Below, piece by piece: positions 8,107 to 14,349 of a stretch of DNA of 27,272 nucleotides. Under the pieces are notes generated by a model. That model was not told the DNA's origin, searched no databases, and was given only the letters and a program-made list of their open reading frames with translations. Position 1 is the first letter of the stretch. Every line of letters begins with the position of its first letter. Made by a program: the position numbers and the translations under genes. Location: IMG/VR virus record IMGVR_UViG_3300020394_000046, positions 1-27,272 of that record, one strand, 5' to 3'. Source of the DNA: a virus.

Positions 8107-10263
8107 TTACAGGAAGATAAGATCAATAGCTTTGTTGGCGATCTTTCCAAGCAGATTACCAGCAGCATCTGCAACAATGTTACCACTCTTTTCGCCTCCA
8201 CTAGCAGAGATTGTAGCTACTGCTATAGCTTTATCTCTTTCTCTAGCATTCTCACCTGACTGCCATGCCCATGCTAGTAAGTCACGCTCACGTTGCACAG
8301 TATTGTTGTAGGCTGTCATGGTTAGGTTGTTAGCTGCCATAGCTGCATCACGGTTAGCTTGGTTAGCTGCAGCATTCTTGGCTGTAGTTATGTTCTGCGC
8401 CCACTGAGCATTAGCCTGTGCAATCACAAGATGGTTCTGAGCGTTAAATCTATCACGTGCATTCTCTTGTGCAGCGTTAAACTGTGCCAGCGCATTTGCT
8501 TCACCTGCGTTAAATCTTGCCATAGCGTTCTGTTGTTCAGAGTTAAATCTTTGTACCTGAGAACCTAGTGCTGCAAAGAACTGGTCTGTCTGTCCTTGAG
8601 AGGTTGCGTTAAACTGTCGTGCAGCATTAACAGCAGCTACATCACTTAGAATAGAATTAGCTGTCTCCTGTGCCTTAAACATAGTCATCTGTTGTTGATT
8701 GTCTAAGTTTCTCAGATCCATCTGCAAGAAAGCTTGTGCATTCTGTACGGCTGCTTGCTGTCTGTTGTCTAGGTTAGCCATGTCTATCTGTGTCATGGTA
8801 GCTGCATCAGCCATAACTTTAGCTTGTCTGTTTGATAGATTAGCTAAGTCTACAGTCTGAGCCATACGAGCATTCTCTAGTGCTACCTGTTGCTCTGCAG
8901 TAAAGTTAATGTTAGCTATCTCAGATATACGTGCAGCATTCTTTACTTTAGTTTGAAAGTTTTGATCAAACTCCATGCCCATAAATCTAGCACGTTGTTC
9001 AGCTTTCATCATAGCCATTTCTTGTTTGTTGGATGCATCCATCTGAGCGATGGGCAGTGCTGCTTCCATAGCTGCTTGTGTGATAGCCATCCCTGCCATT
9101 GATGATGCTGATAAACCACGTGCAGCCATAGCTGCGTTTGCTGCTCTCATAGCTCCTGCTGCCCACACAGGTGTTTTGCCACCCTGAAAGTCTTGCATTA
9201 AGTCAGCCATCTCATCTTGTACAAGGGCTGCTTCAGCTTTGGCTAGAGTAGAATCTACCTGTCCTTGATTTACAGCAGAACCATCTATAAGCTGATCTTG
9301 TGTTACTTGTAGAGGAGTGGGTGCTTGTACTGTTTGTGCTTGACCTAGTTGTGCAGCTTCTAATTGTAATGACGCAGCAGAGTTAGGGTCCATTGTCTGC
9401 GCTTGCATCAGAGACTGTGGACTTACCTGACCTTGTGCAGAACTCATGCCAGATAAAGCATTTTGTATATCACCCTGAGACTGAGCAGCAGTCATTTGAG
9501 GTGCAGGGGTTGGGGTAGGGGCTGCTGCTTGTGCTGATGTTCCTCCTGTAGTTACTGCTGCTGTATTGGCTGCACCTGCTTGGCCTGTGTTTTGTGGTAT
9601 TAAAGCTGCTGATCCACCATCTGTTGATACAACATTAGCAACAGTAACAGGCTTAGTAGGATCTTGTCCTATTTGTGTAGTTAAGTTTGAACCACTCGGC
9701 ATACCACCGCCTCTTGTTGCAGCAGCAGAGTTGACATCACCAGAAGCACTACTTGCCTTGTTCAAGGTTGTACTATCTACGCCAGGAAGCTGCATTGATA
9801 GATTAGAACCACCTGAAGGACTACTACCACTTGAGCCTCCATCACCTCCACCAGTACCACGAACTGCATCAGCAACACTGTACTGACCAGGGTTTGCTCT
9901 TTGTAACGCTACTCTATCTGCTAGGCTTCCAGAGCGCATAGTCTCTTTATCCTTTTGTGCTTTTTGAGCAGCTTCCATTGTTTCTTGTGTTTTCTTTTTA
10001 TACTCATCTGTACCAAAACCAGCAAAAGGATTAAGTTTTGCTAGATTAGCTCCAACAACTCCAACATTAGCGTTTATTGCAGGTTTACCTTCTACCATCT
10101 GCCTAGCTACCATAGTATATTTACCCATCTTAGCTGCTGCTGAAGGACTAGCTGCTAGAAAAGCGTTAATAGACTTTTGGTCTTTTGGTCCATTGTAGCC
10201 TAACGCTGGGAGTATTTTGTTGTGCATTGTCTCAGGCTTGAATCCTGCAAATTTTTTAGCCAT
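8107..10263 (-). CDS. Repeat-rich virion protein, putative ejection-tube or core component
   Basis: 718 residues in three parts. Residues 1-135 are a basic helical N-terminus; 136-330 are Gly/Ser/Ala/Thr/Gln/Pro-rich and probably disordered; 365-690 are long Ala/Gln/Asn/Met-rich helix. The helical part holds five 22-residue repeats (427-536, of the form MDLRNLDNQQQ) and then six 11-residue repeats (550-615, of the form RFNAGEANALA). Both have hendecad spacing, which gives right-handed coiled coils. The end is Gly-rich then hydrophobic (AGNLLGKIANKAIDLIFL). Position between fibre and lysis/core genes fits the internal-virion slot of T7-like phages. A multimeric helical tube used in ejection is inference. 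GGGAAATAAGAT precedes the ATG. Confidence 0.6.
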   Translation of the reverse strand: MAKKFAGFKPETMHNKILPALGYNGPKDQKSINAFLAASPSAAAKMGKYTMVARQMVEGKPAINANVGVVGANLAKLNPFAGFGTDEYKKKTQETMEAAQKAQKDKETMRSGSLADRVALQRANPGQYSVADAVRGTGGGDGGSSGSSPSGGSNLSMQLPGVDSTTLNKASSASGDVNSAAATRGGGMPSGSNLTTQIGQDPTKPVTVANVVSTDGGSAALIPQNTGQAGAANTAAVTTGGTSAQAAAPTPTPAPQMTAAQSQGDIQNALSGMSSAQGQVSPQSLMQAQTMDPNSAASLQLEAAQLGQAQTVQAPTPLQVTQDQLIDGSAVNQGQVDSTLAKAEAALVQDEMADLMQDFQGGKTPVWAAGAMRAANAAMAARGLSASSMAGMAITQAAMEAALPIAQMDASNKQEMAMMKAEQRARFMGMEFDQNFQTKVKNAARISEIANINFTAEQQVALENARMAQTVDLANLSNRQAKVMADAATMTQIDMANLDNRQQAAVQNAQAFLQMDLRNLDNQQQMTMFKAQETANSILSDVAAVNAARQFNATSQGQTDQFFAALGSQVQRFNSEQQNAMARFNAGEANALAQFNAAQENARDRFNAQNHLVIAQANAQWAQNITTAKNAAANQANRDAAMAANNLTMTAYNNTVQRERDLLAWAWQSGENARERDKAIAVATISASGGEKSGNIVADAAGNLLGKIANKAIDLIFL
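8419..8616 (-). repeat. Six 11-codon hendecad repeats in the same protein
   Basis: Residues 550-615 split into exact 11-residue units, each with an aromatic residue followed by Asn or Phe near the start: QFNATSQGQTD, QFFAALGSQVQ, RFNSEQQNAMA, RFNAGEANALA, QFNAAQENARD and RFNAQNHLVIA. The constant period without insertions indicates one continuous helix. Confidence 0.8.
8656..8985 (-). repeat. Five 22-codon repeats in the 718-residue virion protein
   Basis: Residues 427-536 align without gaps as five 22-residue units. The last three are clearest: VDLANLSNRQAK..., IDMANLDNRQQA... and MDLRNLDNQQQM..., each with an x-D-[LM]-x-N-L-x-N-x-Q-x core. The first two (ending in ISE and AQT) are more divergent. 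22 is twice 11, so the units keep hendecad register with the shorter repeats that follow. Confidence 0.75.
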
Positions 10264-10266
10264 ATC

Positions 10267-10509
10267 TTATTTCCCTATTTGCATCCACAGTGATGCGGCT
10301 ATGAATGTTATTACTGCTACGGTTGACATCTTTACAATAGTAGACCACACACCTCTACGTGTATCACGCCACGTTTCTAATAAGTTACGCATCTCGATTA
10401 TATCTTTACGAGCATCATCATCATGCAATCCTACTTCACGCAATGCTGCTGTAGCACCACGCTTGGCTGCACGATCTAGCATATCTTCTAATTCTTCTGG
10501 TGTAATCAT
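10267..10509 (-). CDS. Small single-pass membrane protein, DUF6127-like
   Basis: 80 residues. The N-terminal helix (TPEELEDMLDRAAKRGATAALREVGL) is followed by DDDARKDIIEMRNLLETW, a basic RDTRRG turn, and one C-terminal membrane helix (VWSTIVKMSTVAVITFIAASLWM). This layout resembles DUF6127, a family I associate with alphaproteobacterial phages and gene transfer agents; the match is from memory. It overlaps the radical SAM gene by ATGA and ends 3 bases before the 718-residue gene. The predicted topology would put the charged helix inside the cell. A holin accessory or pinholin-like role is possible but unproven. Confidence 0.6.
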   Translation of the reverse strand: MITPEELEDMLDRAAKRGATAALREVGLHDDDARKDIIEMRNLLETWRDTRRGVWSTIVKMSTVAVITFIAASLWMQIGK

Positions 10510-11318
10510 GCTGCACTCAACACTTCTTTACTTTTGTTTCCATAAAGAGTTCCATCTATGTTACAATTCTTACATGGTGACATTGATCTGTTCTCTCTTA
10601 GTCTTGCTCTAAATCTTTGTAAGGCCATATTGTTTACCCATATGTCTCTTACACTGGTTTTCATAACGTTACCAAACCGTACCTTCTTAGTCCAATCTTG
10701 GCAACAGAGTAGTACATCACCATCGTAATGTATGTTCATAGCGTAGAAGGGTAAGTTACATGTAGTATTCACACTTTTGTCTTCGAAGTTGTAACCTGCC
10801 CTGTTACTTAGTTTTTCAAATCCGTAGTTCTCTTCTTCTGTTTTGTAGTAGTGTTGGAGGAGATACATACTAGGATCTACATCTTCGAATATCTTTTTAA
10901 ATCTGTGTACTTGGTTCGGTCCTTGATACATAGACACAAAGATTTTATTTACCCCTGCTTCGTATAACTCCTTTGCTTTCGCTTTGTTTAGTCTGTCACC
11001 GTTGGTAACTATGTGAATGTTTTCTTGCCAAGGCATTTCATTCTTTAGTATAGTTACAGCTTCTACTAAGTGATTATATAAAAGCGGTTCACCAAACCCA
11101 CAGAACAGTAATCTGTTTTTGTACCCTAGATCAGCTAGTTCTTTTGCTACCTTTTGTATAATGTCTAAACTCATATGTAGGTTCAGGTTAGGGTAGTCTT
11201 TTGATCTAGGACAGAAGTCACACTTTAAGTTACAGAGTTCGGTACACATAAAGTCTATTGCCATGAGAGAACTAAATGGGTCTTCTGTTGACATTCTCTC
11301 TTCCATCGGAGAGAACAT
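10506..11318 (-). CDS. Radical SAM enzyme with SPASM-like C-terminus
   Basis: From the ATG at 11318 it has 270 residues. CNLKCDFC gives the CX3CX2C cluster motif (C29, C33, C36) that binds the 4Fe-4S cluster and S-adenosylmethionine. FCGFGEPL is the GGE-type SAM-binding strand, and IHIVTNGDRL the next conserved strand. The C-terminus has CNLPFYAMNIHYDGDVLLCC (C187, GX4C at C205) and PCKNC (C249, C252), enough to hold one auxiliary cluster, as in SPASM/Twitch enzymes that modify peptides or sugars. The frame extends to a TTG at 11372, but that start lacks a ribosome site and overlaps the previous gene by 37 bases; an ATG at 11294 with GGAAGAG upstream is a third choice. Substrate is unknown. 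Confidence 0.85.
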   Translation of the reverse strand: MFSPMEERMSTEDPFSSLMAIDFMCTELCNLKCDFCPRSKDYPNLNLHMSLDIIQKVAKELADLGYKNRLLFCGFGEPLLYNHLVEAVTILKNEMPWQENIHIVTNGDRLNKAKAKELYEAGVNKIFVSMYQGPNQVHRFKKIFEDVDPSMYLLQHYYKTEEENYGFEKLSNRAGYNFEDKSVNTTCNLPFYAMNIHYDGDVLLCCQDWTKKVRFGNVMKTSVRDIWVNNMALQRFRARLRENRSMSPCKNCNIDGTLYGNKSKEVLSAA

Positions 11319-11335
11319 AGACACTCTGTCTTTCT

Positions 11336-12232
11336 TTATGTATGAAGCTTCTTGCAAAGTTTTTCCTGCCAACCATTAACTGTAATGTCTGTACTTAATT
11401 CGTAATAATACCATGATAGAAATCTAAGTAAATCTTTTTCTTCAGGTATCCAATCAGTAAAGTCTTCAGTTGCGTTTTTGATGACAGGAGATATTTCGCT
11501 CCAAGGCATATTACGGTAACTTACTGTAGGTTTTCTGTTTAATATCGCTAAGAAGTTTACACCACTACAAGCACTAAAAACTCTACTGCTACTCTTTATT
11601 AATTTATTTGTGTTAACACCTTTTGCTAAGTGTGTATATTCTGATAGTAAACCTAGTCTCCTAAACTTTTCCCAATCAGCTTTGATAGTTTCATCTGTTC
11701 CGTTGTTAGATGAGGGATGTGTAGAAAATACTACATGTCTTTTGTTATTTGTTGCATACCTCAGTGCGTCTTGTGTTATGTTTCTGTCTACAGATGTTGG
11801 TTGTTGTAGTGCAAATAAATCAAACTTATCTGGTAGCTCACTTAGGTCAGGGTCTGCTTTTACTATGTTAAATTTATTATTGTTACACTTCTTATATATG
11901 TTTAGTATGTCAGTATCTATGTCGTAGTTTTTGTATCTATACTCAAAAGGATTGTATGTACCTATACTACCACTCCATCCCACTCCAGATATAGGTGCAT
12001 AAGCGGCCCTTTTACTGCAGATAAAATGTTCAAAGTTTGGTGTGCCTTCTGTATATACAAATGTGTCTACATAACTGTTTAAATTTTTTCTATCTACCAA
12101 GTCAATATGTAGAGCGTTTATGTTATACTTAGATAATTCATCTTCAAATGTTTTTAGTGATGGTGCTTTTCTTACTTTACTAATCTTATCGCTTCTGTAT
12201 ATAGCCCATTCTTTTGCATAGGGTTTAAACAT
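11336..12232 (-). CDS. Capsule-polysaccharide glycosyltransferase-like protein
   Basis: 298 residues. The C-terminal half has the pattern of the Capsule_synth (KpsC/KpsS-like, CMP-Kdo-using) and related GT-B transferases: LFALQQPTSVDRN (139-151), a KRHVVFSTHPSS strand with the conserved HP (164-175), and a VFSACSGVNFLAILNRKPTVSY segment (218-239), corresponding to the usual S-G-x-x-x-x-A-L-x-x-x-K-P-V motif. The N-terminal half is less conserved, with GVGWSGSIGTYNPFEYRY near 84-101. The start ATG overlaps the preceding gene by 8 bases. It probably transfers or acts on a sugar of a surface glycan. Recognition is by motif only, so donor and acceptor are unknown. Confidence 0.6.
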   Translation of the reverse strand: MFKPYAKEWAIYRSDKISKVRKAPSLKTFEDELSKYNINALHIDLVDRKNLNSYVDTFVYTEGTPNFEHFICSKRAAYAPISGVGWSGSIGTYNPFEYRYKNYDIDTDILNIYKKCNNNKFNIVKADPDLSELPDKFDLFALQQPTSVDRNITQDALRYATNNKRHVVFSTHPSSNNGTDETIKADWEKFRRLGLLSEYTHLAKGVNTNKLIKSSSRVFSACSGVNFLAILNRKPTVSYRNMPWSEISPVIKNATEDFTDWIPEEKDLLRFLSWYYYELSTDITVNGWQEKLCKKLHT

Positions 12233-12740
12233 CTTTGTCTACTATAAAGCTATTCATGGTTAGTCTTACATGATCGCCTGATTTAAAGTTATGCCATGTG
12301 TGACCTGTCTTACCTGCAAACACCATTGTTCTACTTGGTTGCCACTCTACTTCTTTTACAAAGTTTTTGTCTTTATCGTACAGAAGTGTACCGTAAGACT
12401 TTGCAGGGTGTATGTAAGTTACAAAAGATAATACTTTTCTTTCTATCTCATCGTGTATTCTGTATTCATGATTAGGTAGATTTATACTTATATCTGTTTC
12501 TACCACAGGATTCTTTACTGGTCTATGTTCAAACTTGTCAAGATAGTCTAGTAAATTTACAGAGTTAATTAGTTCTTTTGTTAGAGGTAAGCTATTAAAG
12601 TTAGTTATGTTAGTTGTGTTTTGGCTTAGATATATAGGTCTTGCTTTTATATACTCAATTAGTTCTTCTTTTATTTTACTAGTATCGTACAGATTATCTA
12701 TTACTAAATGATACCAAGGTTCATGACATTTGTATTCCAA
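12225..12740 (-). CDS. 2OG-Fe(II) oxygenase-like protein
   Basis: 171 residues, beta-rich C-terminal half. YRIHDEIERKVLSFVTYIHP carries a candidate HxE metal pair (H96, E98) followed by the typical strand. GTLLYDKD, VEWQPSRTMVFAG and TWHNF give the distal histidine (H150), and HVRLTMNSF the arginine (R159) that would hold 2-oxoglutarate. This is the order expected in 2OG-Fe(II) dioxygenases of the prolyl/aspartyl-hydroxylase type. The start is TTG: it is the only start codon after an in-frame stop, and GAGG lies 7 bases upstream. It overlaps the preceding oxygenase-like gene by 20 bases and the next gene by 8. Substrate unknown; hydroxylation of a sugar, lipid or protein are all possible. Confidence 0.72.
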   Translation of the reverse strand: MEYKCHEPWYHLVIDNLYDTSKIKEELIEYIKARPIYLSQNTTNITNFNSLPLTKELINSVNLLDYLDKFEHRPVKNPVVETDISINLPNHEYRIHDEIERKVLSFVTYIHPAKSYGTLLYDKDKNFVKEVEWQPSRTMVFAGKTGHTWHNFKSGDHVRLTMNSFIVDKDV

Positions 12741-13236
12741 AACTAAACCTCAACTGACTTGTGTAGATAGAGTGCCATATAGGTGCTTCAAATTCTCTAA
12801 TAGTCCAACCCATATTATCTTTATCGTAGTGTGTCTTGCCCTCTTTATCTACCCAAGCAAACCAAGCATCACCTTTTGTAAATGTGTAGTATCTTCTTAC
12901 GCCTGGATTGTCAGAGTTTGTGTGCCATCTCATTGTTGTTTCTGGCAGGTATATCATAGAGTTAGTTAGTTTTATTCCACCTAAATCCTTGCACCATTTT
13001 CTTAGAATTACTCTAGCTTCTAGCTTATCTTCAGCAGAAAATCTTTCGTTTGTGCATATGTCCACAGTTGGTGTACGTGGTTGCGCTCTGTCTTCTGTAG
13101 GAACTTTTTGATTTCTATAATCTTTTTCAGAATCACCATTACTTAAAGGTATTAAATGCCTCCAAGCCTCGCTAGTAAATTTTATTATGTCTTTTAATGG
13201 CTCTAGTTCTTCTTGTTTTATTTCTAGTTTATTCAT
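12721..13236 (-). CDS. Double-stranded beta-helix protein (oxygenase/cupin-like)
   Basis: 171 residues. After a helical N-terminus the core reads MIYLPETTMRWHTNSDNPG (94-112), then RRYYTFTKGDAWFAWVDKEG, GWTIREFEAPIWHSIYTS and QLRFSFGI. H105 with N107 or D109, distal H155 and R163 fit a jelly-roll metal site. The HxD position is Asn, so D109 would have to be the acid or the site differs from classic 2OG oxygenases. The HTNSD..G block resembles a family I associate with marine phages, from memory. It overlaps the 82-residue gene by 4 bases (ATGA) and has AGGATCTTT before its ATG. With the next gene, of the same length, it may form a pair acting on one substrate. Confidence 0.6.
   Translation of the reverse strand: MNKLEIKQEELEPLKDIIKFTSEAWRHLIPLSNGDSEKDYRNQKVPTEDRAQPRTPTVDICTNERFSAEDKLEARVILRKWCKDLGGIKLTNSMIYLPETTMRWHTNSDNPGVRRYYTFTKGDAWFAWVDKEGKTHYDKDNMGWTIREFEAPIWHSIYTSQLRFSFGIQMS
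12748..12751 (-). promoter_or_regulatory. Ribosome binding site for the TTG start at 12740
   Basis: GAGG (minus strand) lies 7 bases before the TTG at 12740 inside the end of the upstream gene. An in-frame TGA just upstream and the lack of any early ATG mean this TTG is the only workable start. Confidence 0.65.
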
Positions 13237-13481
13237 AAAGATCCTATAATGTCAGAAGCTTCTCCTCCTTCTGGTGGTATTTCTGGTGCAATATATTCTT
13301 TAATGCCTATTTTGTCAACTACAGATTTAAGTGCATTGTTATCTATAGTAGAGTCAGGATCATCTACATTAATTGTGTAAGGTATCCATCCAAAATCAGG
13401 ATGATCAAACTCTAAATCAATGTCACCATTCTCTGTGTAAACAGGGTTTCTTACATTATCTGTTGTAAAATCTATATCCAT
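13233..13481 (-). CDS. Small acidic fibre-associated protein, chaperone-like
   Basis: 82 residues, strongly acidic, with the block FDHPDFGWIPYTINVDDPDS followed by a helix (NNALKSVVDKIG) and a Pro/Gly tail. Its start coincides with the last base of the fibre gene stop. Small proteins of this kind directly after a fibre gene usually aid fibre folding or trimerisation; similar short genes follow other fibre genes in this window. No catalytic motif. The role is inferred from position. Confidence 0.5.
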   Translation of the reverse strand: MDIDFTTDNVRNPVYTENGDIDLEFDHPDFGWIPYTINVDDPDSTIDNNALKSVVDKIGIKEYIAPEIPPEGGEASDIIGSL

Positions 13482-14347
13482 TATGAGATCCTTTCATAAA
13501 GACCTGAGAAGAAAGTATAAGTATAATAAGCGTTATCGCTATAATTATATACTTGGCTAGTTGTAGAAGGAGAAATACATCTCCAAGTTCCTGGAAGGTT
13601 ACCGTATATACTACTACCAGCGTAGTTGCTTCCTGCACTATGTGAATAAGTAGCAGTACCTGCGTTGGTTGTTGCTGGAACTCCAACATGCAAACTGCCC
13701 ACAGCCTGTGCTGTTGTTGAGGATGCTGAGTAGTTAAACGTTATAGTAGCACCGCCACTTTGGTTTAAACTAAAAGATCCACCACCTGTCAAACTTGTAC
13801 CAGCAACTAAACTAATCGTTGGATTGTTTGCACCTGAACCAGAAGTGCTAATCTGTCCTGTTGAACTATTATAGTTTATACCTGACCCAGCAGACAAAGC
13901 CCCTCTAGCACGTGCCTCTGTAAAGTATTGGTTATTACCTTCTGTTATATTAGTAGTACTTATATTACTAACTGCTGATGATTGTATCTGTCCAGTTATT
14001 TGACCAGTAACAGATAAGTTACCAGCTATAGTAGCATTTTCATCTACTGTCAGTCCGTCTGTTCTTACTGTACCATCAAAGTGTCCGTCTTTAAACTGTA
14101 GTGCTGTTGTACCTAAGTCTAGTGCGTTAGTGGTTTTTGGTCTTACCTGCGATGCTGTAACAACTAAGTCTTGTGATGGACCTATTGTTTCTATAGGTGC
14201 GCCCTCACCTGCTGTGCCATCGTGAGTGTGACCAGTACCAGCATTAAAAGCTGACTGTATTTGATTGTACTCATCGTTAAAATCATCAGCGTCAATAACA
14301 CTTCCTGTGGTAATATTAGCTGCTGCTTGTCTTGTATAACCTGCCAT
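13481..14347 (-). CDS. Tail fibre protein (T7 gp17 position)
   Basis: 288 residues. The N-terminal virion-anchor block has TTGSVIDADDFNDEYNQIQ and the GHTHDGTAGEGAPI motif common to short-tailed phage fibres. The middle is a repetitive beta shaft (VDENATIAGNLSVTGQITGQ). NNQYFTEARARGALS is a motif shared with the 167-residue gene at the other end of the fibre array. The C-terminus is Ser/Gly/Tyr-rich and may carry the receptor tip. It follows the nozzle gene by 2 bases, the standard place for the T7-type fibre. It probably attaches to the nozzle/adaptor complex. Confidence 0.78.
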   Translation of the reverse strand: MAGYTRQAAANITTGSVIDADDFNDEYNQIQSAFNAGTGHTHDGTAGEGAPIETIGPSQDLVVTASQVRPKTTNALDLGTTALQFKDGHFDGTVRTDGLTVDENATIAGNLSVTGQITGQIQSSAVSNISTTNITEGNNQYFTEARARGALSAGSGINYNSSTGQISTSGSGANNPTISLVAGTSLTGGGSFSLNQSGGATITFNYSASSTTAQAVGSLHVGVPATTNAGTATYSHSAGSNYAGSSIYGNLPGTWRCISPSTTSQVYNYSDNAYYTYTFFSGLYERIS

Positions 14348-14349
14348 TG

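Larger units (their letters stand above)
10506..13236 (-). other. AT-rich enzyme cassette inside the virion operon
   Basis: Four overlapping genes for enzyme-like proteins (two beta-helix oxygenase/cupin-like, one glycosyltransferase-like, one radical SAM) sit between a fibre gene block and the repeat-rich virion gene. Hand counts give 27% GC in 11881-11940 and in 12541-12600, 37% in 10801-10860, against 48% in 2101-2160 and 50% in 5461-5520. The shift and the non-structural content suggest a module gained separately. Confidence 0.65.

Noticed and set aside
8094-8201. N-terminal extension of the murein hydrolase by 36 residues
   Set aside because: It overlaps the 718-residue gene by 95 bases, and the ATG at 8093 fits the normal spacing after that gene's stop.
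8419-8985. CRISPR-like repeat array
   Set aside because: The periodicity is 33 and 66 bases without unique spacers between identical repeats; it is codon-level protein repetition.
13456-13689. 77-codon minus-strand frame overlapping the fibre and the 82-residue gene
   Set aside because: Out of frame with both well-packed genes and of implausible composition.
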